Shown here one piece after another: positions 1-6,991 of a stretch of DNA of 20,330 nt (the first letter of the stretch is position 1; every line of letters starts with the position of its first letter). The stretch spans positions 1-20,330 of the forward strand of contig CACZYN010000009.1 of the NCBI GenBank assembly GCA_902785445.1. The letters are read 5' to 3'. Below the pieces are notes generated by a model that was not told where the DNA came from, made no database searches, and saw only the letters and a program-made list of their open reading frames with translations. The translations under genes and the position numbers were made by a program. This stretch comes from an uncultured Anaerovibrio sp. (GTDB taxonomy: Bacteria > Bacillota > Negativicutes > Selenomonadales > Selenomonadaceae).

Positions 1-346
1 CTTCACCAAAATAGGTCACCTTGGCATCCTCGCCCCCCAGTTCCACCACAGTATCCGTTTGTGGAATAAGGGATTTTACTGCTGCTGCACAGGCTATAAC
101 CTCCTGCACAAAAGGCAAACCAATCCGCTCAGCAATCCCCATGCCTGCCGAACCAGTAAGTGCCAAAGAAAACTTCTTGTCCTCAATAATCTTGCTAAGG
201 GCATGGAGATTTTCCTTTAATACTGCGTTGATTTCCGCAAAATGCCGGGCATATTTCTGGTAAATCATTTCCCTCTCTTTGTTTAGAACTACAACTTTAA
301 TCGTGGTTGAGCCTACATCAATTCCAACCCGTAAAAGAGTATTCAT
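1..346 (-). CDS. Acyl-CoA dehydratase activase, giant fusion type (N-terminal part, cut by window edge)
   Basis: Only the first 115 codons are in the window; the gene runs off the left edge. The protein begins MNTLLRVGIDVGSTTIKVVV, where GIDVGSTTIK (residues 8-17) is the phosphate-1 loop of the BadF/BadG/BcrA/BcrD ASKHA ATPase fold. It continues with ALTGSAGMG and, near residues 102-115, VELGGEDAKVTYFGE. Activases of this family use ATP to inject a low-potential electron into 2-hydroxyacyl-CoA dehydratases or benzoyl-CoA reductase-like enzymes. The ELGGEDAKVTYF form, rather than DIGGQDSK of small HgdC activases, is what I associate with the very long (over 1000 residue) fused activase/dehydratase proteins of Firmicutes; that length is inferred, not seen. 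The cluster-ligand cysteines lie outside the window. The ATG at 344-346 has a GGCGGTG-like ribosome site just upstream. Confidence 0.85.
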   Translation of the reverse strand, partial: MNTLLRVGIDVGSTTIKVVVLNKEREMIYQKYARHFAEINAVLKENLHALSKIIEDKKFSLALTGSAGMGIAERIGLPFVQEVIACAAAVKSLIPQTDTVVELGGEDAKVTYFGE

Positions 347-378
347 TCTTTCACCGCCTGAATAATACTATATCAATA

Positions 379-396
379 TCTACAGCTAACTGTAGA
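379..396. promoter_or_regulatory. 18-bp palindrome in the activase leader (possible operator)
   Basis: TCTACAG and CTGTAGA form a perfect 7-bp inverted repeat around a 4-base CTAA centre. It lies about 20 bases downstream of the proposed -10 (416-421) and 33 bases upstream of the activase ATG. It could be a repressor operator or a short leader hairpin. No regulator gene is in the window, so its role is not known. Confidence 0.4.
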
Positions 397-415
397 CATA
401 AAAATCCTACATTAC

Positions 416-424
416 ATTATACCA
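416..424 (-). promoter_or_regulatory. Extended -10 promoter for the activase gene
   Basis: On the minus strand the sequence is TGGTATAAT, a perfect TATAAT with the TGn extension. No good -35 sits 17 bases upstream, as is usual for extended -10 promoters. The start point would be near 408, giving a leader of about 60 bases that contains the 379-396 palindrome. Confidence 0.5.
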
Positions 425-464
425 ATTTAGTCAAAAAATGTATAAGTTTAAAGCACTTCATAGG

Positions 465-492
465 AAAAGGACAGTATTTTTACCGTCCTTTT
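465..492 (-). terminator. Rho-independent terminator after the DUF4127 gene
   Basis: AAAAGGAC and GTCCTTTT form the outer stem, continued by GT/AC across one A-C mismatch, with a T-rich loop. It starts 11 bases after the DUF4127 stop codon and lies before the activase promoter, so it separates the two minus-strand units. Confidence 0.6.
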
Positions 493-503
493 ATAGTAAA
501 ACC

Positions 504-2093
504 TTATTTTGTAATTATCTTATTTTCAAAAAAACGCTGCCATGGCAATGTCATGCTATATGTCGCTGCCGCCGGAAACTCTCCTAAATGTTCACGGGCA
601 AACCGCTGCTGTAAATCCGTGCCCCGGGCTTCGATATCCTTTAAATTAGTTTTCAGGGCATCCGCTCCGAAGGAAGACGCATAAATTCCTAATGCTTGAC
701 GGATATTAGCCTCATAAGCCCACTCATCCAAATAGCGAATGGTCAGGAGAAAGTTCTTGCTGTCAACGGACAACATTTCCGGGGCCAGTGTTCCTTGTGG
801 CAATGCGTAGCCCAAGCTGTTGGTAGCCGTATTCCAGCCCGCGTAAGAGCTTAGGCGATACAGCATTTTCCTATCACCCAGCACACTGCACAGGCTGTTA
901 TCCGAGCCATTACTATACGCTATATCAGCAATACCGGTATTCTTGTCCTTATTCAGCCAATTTTCCACCCGATCGGCAAATTGTTCACTGCGTGGATTGG
1001 CCTTCATCACATTACTGCCATCGCCAGCGTAGCTTCCCCTGCCTGTCGCTGGAGTATTCAGCATCAATACCAGATCAGCCCGTTTCGGAGTCGGTACAGA
1101 CATACCGCCAATAGCCTTAATGTAATCCTCCACCGTATGGGAAATTTTTTCGTCCGAGTAAGCTGGCACCATGTCCTTACCGATCCCGCTGTTATACTCC
1201 ACATAAACAAATGGCATTTCAAAGCGACAATCCGTATGGGCCTTAGTCAGCAACAATAAGCCGATTTCGTCAATACCACTCATATTTTGGTACTGGGTGA
1301 AATCCAAGTCCTTACCGTATTCCTTCAGTTTGCGGCCTTCCATATGGGTCTGGGACAATGGCGCATTATCATCCCGTCCCAGGGCGAAATACCGGAAGGT
1401 GCCATCCCGGGCCATGTCCAGCAAGGCTTTATTGGCTGCAAAATTGGTATTGCGACGACCCAACCAGTCCGCCAACACCTCCTGAGGAATAATCCACTTG
1501 TCGTAGTCCAGCTGCTTTTGCTCCTGATCCGTCAGTTTACCCATCTCCGCCTTATCCGTCAGAGCTGAATAATCAAAAATGGACGCGCCCCACTTCACAT
1601 AATACTCCGGTTCGTTGCCCCCTGGACTGCCCTGGGTAGGAGTACGCATAATCGAGGAAAAGATATACAATGTTAAATTCGGATTCTGCTGGTGGAAAGT
1701 CTTAAAACGACCAATTCGCTCCTGTATCACGGCTTCGGAGATATTATGGCGACGACTGGCCACCAGGCTGCCATACAAAAGGGAGTCACTGGCTATAACT
1801 GCTGCCTTGATATTTGGCTCCTTGGCCGCTCCATCCAGCCATTTCCACAGGGCCTCCACATCACCGTCATTGTCATTGCCACCAAGAATTTCATCTGGGG
1901 GGACCAATACCTTATAGCCAACCTTCTCCATGGTCTGCACCGAATACAAATCCGTAATCGGACGATTATCTATAGGAATATAAATCAGTGTTGGCTGCAC
2001 TTCCCCAGCAGCATTGGCCTGACCCTGTCCCAGGCTCACACCAGCTAACAAAACTATTCCTACTAAGCAAAGGAAAATCTTTCTGATATCCAT
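504..2093 (-). CDS. Secreted DUF4127 family protein
   Basis: A 529-residue protein. Residues 1-28 look like a Sec signal peptide: a basic start (MDIRK), a hydrophobic core and an ANA/AG signal-peptidase I site. The mature part opens with TLIYIPIDNRPITDLYSVQ, matching the Y(V/I)P(L/I)D(D/N)RP motif I associate with DUF4127, and continues with a VPPDEILGG stretch and LMLNTPATGRG. DUF4127 proteins are about 500 residues and occur in Firmicutes; no biochemical activity is known to me. Acidic residues after short beta strands would fit a hydrolase or glycan-active enzyme, but that is speculation. The ATG at 2093 follows AAAGGGG with 7-base spacing. The gene is monocistronic, with its own promoter (2129-2155) and terminator (465-492). 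The promoter motif is shared with the sulfatase gene at 8366-10405. Confidence 0.85.
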   Translation of the reverse strand: MDIRKIFLCLVGIVLLAGVSLGQGQANAAGEVQPTLIYIPIDNRPITDLYSVQTMEKVGYKVLVPPDEILGGNDNDGDVEALWKWLDGAAKEPNIKAAVIASDSLLYGSLVASRRHNISEAVIQERIGRFKTFHQQNPNLTLYIFSSIMRTPTQGSPGGNEPEYYVKWGASIFDYSALTDKAEMGKLTDQEQKQLDYDKWIIPQEVLADWLGRRNTNFAANKALLDMARDGTFRYFALGRDDNAPLSQTHMEGRKLKEYGKDLDFTQYQNMSGIDEIGLLLLTKAHTDCRFEMPFVYVEYNSGIGKDMVPAYSDEKISHTVEDYIKAIGGMSVPTPKRADLVLMLNTPATGRGSYAGDGSNVMKANPRSEQFADRVENWLNKDKNTGIADIAYSNGSDNSLCSVLGDRKMLYRLSSYAGWNTATNSLGYALPQGTLAPEMLSVDSKNFLLTIRYLDEWAYEANIRQALGIYASSFGADALKTNLKDIEARGTDLQQRFAREHLGEFPAAATYSMTLPWQRFFENKIITK

Positions 2094-2128
2094 ATCCTAG
2101 CCCCTTTCACTATTATTGTTCACTAAAA

Positions 2129-2155
2129 ATTATAGCGCAATTGTTTAAATTTTCC
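2129..2155 (-). promoter_or_regulatory. Promoter of the DUF4127 gene, with a motif shared with the sulfatase gene
   Basis: Minus strand, 5' to 3': GGAAAA, then TTTAAACAATTGCG, then C and TATAAT (2129-2134). The predicted start point is near 2122, giving a leader of about 29 bases before the ATG at 2093. No classical TTGACA occurs 17 bases upstream of TATAAT. The same elements recur at 10423-10450 with only two substitutions and one indel, so the conserved block upstream of the -10 may be bound by an activator, a repressor or an alternative sigma factor. Confidence 0.55.
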
Positions 2156-2212
2156 TATTGCAAAAAGAATTAACAATTAAAAACCAAGCATGTTTTATTA
2201 CCCCGCCAAATA

Positions 2213-2221
2213 TGGTATAAT
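2213..2221 (+). promoter_or_regulatory. Extended -10 promoter for the Rpn-tail-like gene
   Basis: TGGTATAAT on the plus strand: a perfect -10 with TGn extension, the same nine bases as the activase promoter. The upstream -35 is poor (TTTTAT at 2193-2198). Transcription would begin near 2228, about 20-30 bases before the start codon. Confidence 0.5.
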
Positions 2222-2246
2222 GTGAGGGAATATAAAAAAAGGAATC

Positions 2247-2438
2247 GTGAGCTCTATGAACAAAGAATTAGAATTAATGAAATCTTATAATGATGGTCTC
2301 TCCAACGGCATTATTAAAGGGGAGAATGCTGCCAATCGTCGCACAGCCATGCGCATGCTGGAAGCCGGCGAGCCTGTGGAGAAAATTTTGGCATACACCA
2401 ACCTCACCGAAGAGGAAGTTCAGTCCATGATGAAATAA
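2247..2438 (+). CDS. Orphan C-terminal tail of an Rpn / PD-(D/E)XK nuclease family protein
   Basis: A 63-codon gene, the only one on the plus strand. Its protein has the repetitive DGLSNGIIKGENAANRR stretch followed by AMRMLEAGEPVEKILAYTNL and TEEEVQSMMK. This is the pattern at the C-terminus of Rpn (recombination-promoting nuclease/putative transposase) proteins: a G-rich amphipathic helix, then a LL..G.s.e.I...T.Lt.eeI helix pair. The catalytic PD-(D/E)XK domain is absent, and the 150 bases upstream show no remnant of it. The start is either GTG 2247 (GGA 3 bases upstream, rather close) or ATG 2256 (12 bases). A promoter (2213-2221) and terminator (2458-2506) frame it exactly, which argues for a functional small gene. 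In Rpn systems the C-terminal part is made separately from an internal start and acts as antitoxin; this protein could do something similar, or be a degenerate remnant. Confidence 0.6.
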   Translation: MSSMNKELELMKSYNDGLSNGIIKGENAANRRTAMRMLEAGEPVEKILAYTNLTEEEVQSMMK

Positions 2439-2457
2439 TTAAATAATTTTGCTACGC

Positions 2458-2506
2458 AAAAGTGCCAGATAATTGGGTGTTCTGCCCCAATCTCTGGCAC
2501 TTTTTT
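2458..2506. terminator. Bidirectional rho-independent terminator between the Rpn-tail gene and folD
   Basis: AAAAGTGCCAGA pairs with TCTGGCACTTTT, extended by ATTGGG/CCCAAT inside, followed by six T's on the plus strand. On the minus strand the stem ends in TTTT. It sits 19 bases after the plus-strand gene and 42 bases after the folD stop, so it can end both convergent transcripts. Confidence 0.85.
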
Positions 2507-2548
2507 ACTGTTGACGTACAATCTCACTATCCACTGTTCGAAGTATTT

Positions 2549-3412
2549 TTATTTATCCATCTGCATTTCCGCTGCAGTTACAGTGTTCTGCATCAACATG
2601 GCGATGGTAAGCAGGCCTACGCCGCCCGGCACTGGTGTAATGGCTCCGGCTACTTCCTTTACAGCCTCAAAGTCCACATCTCCCACCAATTTTTTCGGAG
2701 CAATGCGGTTAATGCCCACATCAATTACCGTGGCTCCAGGTTTAATCATGTCAGCGGTAACAAATTTAGGTTTGCCTACGGCGGCCACCACAATATCTGC
2801 TTCCTTTACTACCTCCGCCAAATTCTTTGTTCTGGAATGACAGATGGTTACCGTGGCATTTTTGCCCAAAAGCAGGTGAAGCATTGGCTTACCCACTATA
2901 TTACTGCGGCCAATTACCACTGCTCTGGCGCCTTCCATAGGGATGTCTGCCAGCTCCAGCATACGGATGCAACCATGCGGAGTACAAGGTATCAAGGCCT
3001 GTTGACCAGTCACCAGCCGTCCTACATTTACCGGATGAAAACCATCCACATCCTTTAGTGGGGCAATGGCCTCCAGCACCTCGGACTCATAAGGCTGTAA
3101 CGCCTTCGGCAATGGCAGCTGCACCAATATACCATGAATTTTTGGATCATTATTGAGGCGCTGGATCTCTGCCAACAGCTCTTCTCTGGTGGTGTTTTCC
3201 GACAATTCAATACCCTCGGAATAAAACCCCAACTCCGTACAAGCCTTGTGCTTGTTGCGAACATAAACCTGAGACGCAGGATTCTCTCCCACGATAATTA
3301 CTGCCAAGCCTGGAGTGATACCGTATTTATCCTTTAGTGCTTCTGCCCGTTTCCCAGCTTCTTCCCGAAGCTTTGCCGCAAAAAACTTACCTTCCAATAA
3401 CCTTGCCGTCAT
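2549..3412 (-). CDS. folD: Bifunctional methylenetetrahydrofolate dehydrogenase / methenyltetrahydrofolate cyclohydrolase
   Basis: A 287-residue cytosolic FolD, the usual length. It interconverts 5,10-methylene-THF and 10-formyl-THF with NADP. Visible family motifs: SQVYVRNK with catalytic Tyr50 and Lys54, VQLPLPK (98-103), DVDGFHPVN (121-129), PCTPHGC (142-148), the Rossmann-domain GRSNIVGKP (168-176) and PVPGGVG (261-266). The motif after that Gly is usually PMT and here reads LLT, a small departure. The ATG at 3412 has GGAGGT 5-6 bases upstream. It is the last gene of the tatA1-tatC-ubiD-ubiA-folD string, separated from ubiA only by the hairpin-rich repeat at 3431-3511 and with no promoter of its own that I can see, so it probably depends on read-through. 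Confidence 0.97.
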   Translation of the reverse strand: MTARLLEGKFFAAKLREEAGKRAEALKDKYGITPGLAVIIVGENPASQVYVRNKHKACTELGFYSEGIELSENTTREELLAEIQRLNNDPKIHGILVQLPLPKALQPYESEVLEAIAPLKDVDGFHPVNVGRLVTGQQALIPCTPHGCIRMLELADIPMEGARAVVIGRSNIVGKPMLHLLLGKNATVTICHSRTKNLAEVVKEADIVVAAVGKPKFVTADMIKPGATVIDVGINRIAPKKLVGDVDFEAVKEVAGAITPVPGGVGLLTIAMLMQNTVTAAEMQMDK

Positions 3413-3430
3413 AACTTACCTCCAACTCGA

Positions 3431-3511
3431 ACCTCATCCGTCAGCTACGCTGACACCGACGGAGCTTTGCTCCTAGTACCCTTGGGTGCTTCTCCAAAGG
3501 AGAAGGCTTTC
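3431..3511 (-). repeat. Interspersed hairpin-rich repeat, long copy, inside the ubiA-folD junction
   Basis: Read on the minus strand it is a series of short perfect hairpins: CTTCTCC-TTT-GGAGAAG, ACCC-AA-GGGT, GGAGC-AAA-GCTCC, and GTCAGC-GTA-GCTGAC followed by GGATGAGGT. It begins directly after the ubiA stop codon and ends 19 bases before the folD start. The outer parts match the shorter copy at 19691-19740, which lies in the opposite orientation. This is a REP/MITE-like non-coding element; the transcript through it should be strongly folded. Confidence 0.75.
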
Positions 3512-4378
3512 TTATTTCATATATACACTTGCCAAAGTAAACAAAAATATTGCTACGGACACAATGCCGTTGCGCATGTAGTATTCCCGGGTAAAGGCCC
3601 CAAAGCCTTTGATATGGATAATTCGATGCTGGTAAATAAGCACAACAGCCGAAACCAACACCCCCACATAATAAATAACTCCTAAATTGAATAAACTGCC
3701 TAAATAGACAAATACAATCAAGGTAACCACATGGGTAATCTTCGCCAACAGCAGAGCTCCATCTGCTCCCAAGACCGTAGCCATAGAATGCAATCCATGC
3801 TCCTTATCAAACTTCTCATCCTGAGCTCCGTACACTACATCAAAGCCCCCAATCCAAAGAGCTACAGCTACACACAGGACAATCATTGGCCAGGAAATCT
3901 CCCCGGTAACCGCCACCCAGCCCCCAGCAGGAGCCATGGCCACAGCGATGCCGCAAACGTAATGACAAAAACATGTTATACGTTTCATGTAAGGATATAC
4001 GATAAAAGGCAGAGCCGCTATAGGTAATAACTTTATGCAAATCGGATCCAATTGTAACACAGAACCGATGAGGACTACAAAACAAATTGCTATAAGGATA
4101 TATACATCCTTTTTATTCAGCCGTCCGGCCACCATTGGCCGTCCCTCAAACCTGGGCTGATCCACATCATATTTTAAATCGATAAGATTATCCAAGGCCA
4201 AGGCTGCACTACGGGCCGCCACAATGGTCATGGTAATCCAAAACATGATCCACATATCCGGATGACCATCCGCTGCCAAAAAAGCTGCCATATAGGCAAA
4301 GGGCAGGGAAAACACCGTCTGATAAAAGGCCACATTGTTTAAATGAGCATCTATTTTCTGCCAAAAGGAATTAGTCAA
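3512..4378 (-). CDS. UbiA-family prenyltransferase, MqnP/MenA-type (menaquinone biosynthesis)
   Basis: An integral membrane prenyltransferase of about 288 residues that attaches a polyprenyl chain to an aromatic quinone precursor. Both aspartate motifs are present: DNLIDLKYD (D63, D67, D71 counted from the TTG start) and DVVYGAQDEKFDKEHGLHS (D180, D187, D191), which bind Mg-diphosphate. The second motif, with the GLHS tail, resembles the UbiA-like enzyme of the futalosine route more than classical MenA, so MqnP is my inference. Start: an in-frame ATG at 4402 has no useful ribosome site, whereas TTG 4378 lies 7 bases after AAGGAG (4386-4391) and gives MTNSFWQK; I prefer it. It overlaps the end of ubiD by 8 bases, implying translational coupling. 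Confidence 0.85.
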   Translation of the reverse strand: MTNSFWQKIDAHLNNVAFYQTVFSLPFAYMAAFLAADGHPDMWIMFWITMTIVAARSAALALDNLIDLKYDVDQPRFEGRPMVAGRLNKKDVYILIAICFVVLIGSVLQLDPICIKLLPIAALPFIVYPYMKRITCFCHYVCGIAVAMAPAGGWVAVTGEISWPMIVLCVAVALWIGGFDVVYGAQDEKFDKEHGLHSMATVLGADGALLLAKITHVVTLIVFVYLGSLFNLGVIYYVGVLVSAVVLIYQHRIIHIKGFGAFTREYYMRNGIVSVAIFLFTLASVYMK

Positions 4379-5831
4379 GACCAAGCTCCTTCCACTTTGC
4401 ATCCACCATATCCTTAATGTCCTGGGTCATGACAATCTCATCCGGCCATTCCCGGGTATGTCCTTCCTCCGGCCAGGACTTAGTGGCATCGATACCTACC
4501 TTGGTACCCCATTTAGCCATTGGGGAGGAATGATCCAGCACATCCAGTGGTCCTTCCACCATGACAAGGTCCCGCTTGGCATCGATATTATTGAATACCC
4601 GCCACCAAACTTCCTTTGGATTTTGCACATCCACATGGGCATCCACCACAATTATCATCTTGATGAACATCATCTGCCCCATGCCCCACAAGGCATTCAT
4701 TACCTTCTTGGCCTGCATTGGATAGGTCTTTTTTATTGACACAAAAATACAATCGTGGAATACGCCCTCCAAAGGCATATTAATATCCACTACCTCCGGA
4801 ATCATCTGCTGCAACAAAGGAAGGAAAATACGCTCGGTAGCCTTAGCCAGGAAACAGTCCTCCATTGGTGGTTTACCCACAATAGTTGATGGATAAATAG
4901 GGTTCTTTCTATGGGTTATGCAGGTAATATGGAATACCGGGTAATAATCCGCCAGGGAATAATAGCCTGTATGATCCCCAAATGGACCCTCCCAGCGTTT
5001 TTCATCCACATCCACATAACCTTCCAAAATAATTTCTGCGTGGGCTGGCACTTCCACATCCACCGTCTTGCATTTAACCATTTCCACACTCTTATGCCGC
5101 AGGAAGCCCGCAAAGACCATTTCATCAATATCCCGTGGCAACGGAGCTGTAGCCGCATAGGTTACCACCGGATCTGTACCGATGGCTACTGCCACCTCCA
5201 TGCGCTGAGCGCCTTTGGCCTTGGTATCCCGATAGTTATCCGCACCATTTTTGTGAATATGCCAATGCATACCGGTGGTATTACTGTCATACTTTTGCAG
5301 ACGGTACATACCTACATTACGCTTACCGGTATTAGGATTGCGAGTAAACACCAATGGCAACGTAATAAACCGGCCGCCATCCTGAGGCCAGCACTTTAAT
5401 ATAGGGAACTTGTCCAAGGACGGATTATCAGTAATCACCACTTCCTGACAAGGGGCCTTTTTCACGTATTTAGGGAAGTTAATGGCCTTCTTGGCCGTAG
5501 GAATAATGGATAACAAATCCGTCTTATGAGCTAAGGAAATGTATGGAAGTCGCAAAATTTCCCGCAGCTCATCGCCAATGTCATCCAGTTTTTCTACCCC
5601 AAAAGCAATGGCCATACGTTCCATGCTGCCGAAGGCATTCATCAGCACTGGCATATCATAGCCCTTAACATTTTCAAAGAGCAATGCCACATTTTTCTCG
5701 CCTTCCATTTTGGAAACCCGGTCCGTTATCTCTGTGATTTCCAGCTCACAGTCTACCTCGGTGGTAATCCGCTTCAGCAGTCCGCGACTTTCCAACTCAT
5801 CAATAAATTCCCGTAAATCTTTAAAGGCCAT
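4371..5831 (-). CDS. UbiD-family prenylated-FMN-dependent decarboxylase (menaquinone biosynthesis)
   Basis: A 486-residue UbiD-type decarboxylase, normal for the family. It removes the carboxylate from an aromatic, prenylated intermediate using prenylated FMN made by a UbiX partner, which is not in this window. Visible motifs: KRNVGMYRLQ (170-179, with the cofactor-contacting Arg177), AEIILEG (265-271) and EGPFGDHTGYY (281-291), which together hold the conserved Glu-Arg-Glu catalytic network. The ATG at 5831 has AGGAGGA 6 bases upstream, and the gene begins 9 bases after the tatC stop. With UbiA immediately downstream, the futalosine-pathway decarboxylase (MqnL-like) is likely; a UbiD of another aromatic pathway cannot be excluded from sequence alone. 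Confidence 0.9.
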   Translation of the reverse strand: MAFKDLREFIDELESRGLLKRITTEVDCELEITEITDRVSKMEGEKNVALLFENVKGYDMPVLMNAFGSMERMAIAFGVEKLDDIGDELREILRLPYISLAHKTDLLSIIPTAKKAINFPKYVKKAPCQEVVITDNPSLDKFPILKCWPQDGGRFITLPLVFTRNPNTGKRNVGMYRLQKYDSNTTGMHWHIHKNGADNYRDTKAKGAQRMEVAVAIGTDPVVTYAATAPLPRDIDEMVFAGFLRHKSVEMVKCKTVDVEVPAHAEIILEGYVDVDEKRWEGPFGDHTGYYSLADYYPVFHITCITHRKNPIYPSTIVGKPPMEDCFLAKATERIFLPLLQQMIPEVVDINMPLEGVFHDCIFVSIKKTYPMQAKKVMNALWGMGQMMFIKMIIVVDAHVDVQNPKEVWWRVFNNIDAKRDLVMVEGPLDVLDHSSPMAKWGTKVGIDATKSWPEEGHTREWPDEIVMTQDIKDMVDAKWKELGLD

Positions 5832-5840
5832 AAAGTCCTC

Positions 5841-6734
5841 CTATTTTCTCAGTATAAATCTAACCACTAAATAACTTAATCCGTACAGGGCCGTCAATGG
5901 CAGCGCCAGGGTTACCTGGGAAATAACATCCGGCGGAGTCAACAAAGCACCTATTACAAAAGAAAAGAAAAAAACATATTTAAAATACTTTCTCAGAACC
6001 TGTGAGGTTACTATTCTCAGCTGAGCCATGATAATAATTATAATTGGTAATTCAAAGGCCAAGCCAAAGGGGAGCAAAAAGGTAATAATAAAATCCAGAT
6101 ATTTTTCTACGGAAAATAACGGGGTTAAATCCTCTGATCCCATTCCCATAAAAAACTTAATACCTAATGGCACAATCAGGAAAAAGGAAAACGCCAATCC
6201 CAAATAAAAAAGCAATACCGAACTAGGCACCAATATCCCTAAAATTAACCGTTCCCGGGGAGTAAAGGCCGGGACAAAAAAACGCCACATCTGATAAAAC
6301 ACCACCGGCGTTGCCAATAAAAATCCCGAAAAAACTACCACCTTGGCATAGGAAAAGAAGGCTTCACCAGGCTGCATAAAATACAGTTTTCCCGCCGGAG
6401 CCATCAAAAAATCCATTATTATTTCATCAAAACCGTAGGTAATACAGCTACAAACCAGTATAGCAATGATACTGCGGATAAGTCTGGTTCTAAGTTCTGT
6501 CAGGTGTTCAATCACCGACATCCCCTCATCCTCATCTGCTGAATGATCCTCACTTGTTTCTTCCTTATCAGCCTTTTTAGCAGGCTTTTTACCAGATTGC
6601 GCAGAATCCGCTTTAGGTGGCTCTTCCGCAGCTGATTCTTCTGGTTCATCCTCTATAGTAGGAGTCTGGGCCGCCAAAATTTCTTCAGCAGTCATATCCT
6701 TGTATTTTTCCCAATCGTCCTCTTGCATAATCAC
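5841..6734 (-). CDS. tatC: Sec-independent translocase TatC with a long charged N-terminal extension
   Basis: A 297-residue protein. The TatC core starts at about residue 72 (MSVIEHLTELRTRLIRS, the conserved cytoplasmic N-terminus) and has six predicted membrane segments, with family motifs such as FFSYAKV and FYQMWRFFVPAFTPRER. TatC is the receptor for twin-arginine signal peptides. Ahead of the core lies a hydrophilic 71-residue extension rich in Glu, Asp and Ala with a Lys-rich middle (SGKKPAKKADKEE); most TatC proteins lack this. Start: GTG at 6734 overlaps the tatA1 stop (GTGA) and lies 6 bases after AAGGA; an ATG two codons later is the alternative. The overlap suggests coupled translation with tatA1. 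Confidence 0.93.
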   Translation of the reverse strand: MIMQEDDWEKYKDMTAEEILAAQTPTIEDEPEESAAEEPPKADSAQSGKKPAKKADKEETSEDHSADEDEGMSVIEHLTELRTRLIRSIIAILVCSCITYGFDEIIMDFLMAPAGKLYFMQPGEAFFSYAKVVVFSGFLLATPVVFYQMWRFFVPAFTPRERLILGILVPSSVLLFYLGLAFSFFLIVPLGIKFFMGMGSEDLTPLFSVEKYLDFIITFLLPFGLAFELPIIIIIMAQLRIVTSQVLRKYFKYVFFFSFVIGALLTPPDVISQVTLALPLTALYGLSYLVVRFILRK

Positions 6735-6928
6735 GCTTCATCCTTGGATTTATCTTTTGTTTCAGCAGCTTCAATGGTATCTTGAGCATCAATACCCTTT
6801 TCAGCCGATTTAAACTCCCGAATACTCTTGCCAAAGGCCTTGCCTAAATCTGGTAATCTACCTGGTCCAAATATAACCAAACCGATAATCAAAATTAAAA
6901 TTAGCTCCCAACCACTTAAACCAAACAT
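6731..6928 (-). CDS. tatA: Twin-arginine translocase pore subunit TatA (copy 1)
   Basis: A 65-residue TatA: one N-terminal membrane helix (GWELILILIIGLVIFGPGRL), the FGPGRLP hinge, an amphipathic helix (DLGKAFGKSIREFKSAEKG), then a short charged tail. The ATG at 6928 is chosen because GGGAGGT lies 6 bases upstream; longer in-frame readings start inside the promoter. It overlaps tatC by 4 bases. It is the first gene after the promoter at 6963-6991 and would multimerise to form the pore around TatC. No TatB is evident, as in many Gram-positive minimal Tat systems. Confidence 0.92.
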   Translation of the reverse strand: MFGLSGWELILILIIGLVIFGPGRLPDLGKAFGKSIREFKSAEKGIDAQDTIEAAETKDKSKDEA

Positions 6929-6962
6929 TCTGCAACCTCCCAAACAGTAAATATACTCTATC

Positions 6963-6991
6963 ATTATACTAAATACTAAGGTGTGGGGCAA
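6963..6991 (-). promoter_or_regulatory. Sigma-A promoter for tatA1-tatC-ubiD-ubiA-folD
   Basis: Minus strand: TTGCCC (6986-6991), a 17-base spacer, then TATAAT (6963-6968). The predicted start is near 6956, about 28 bases before the tatA1 ATG. It follows directly on the terminator at 6991-7021, so the five-gene unit is separately controlled from hepT-tatA2. Confidence 0.7.

Noticed and set aside
3467..3685. Plus-strand frame running through the repeat into the ubiA region
   Set aside because: Most of it is hairpin repeat and the antisense of the UbiA C-terminus; no coding character of its own.
4911..5399. 162-codon plus-strand frame opposite ubiD
   Set aside because: It is fully covered by conserved UbiD sequence, including the cofactor-binding motifs, and has no ribosome site or family resemblance.
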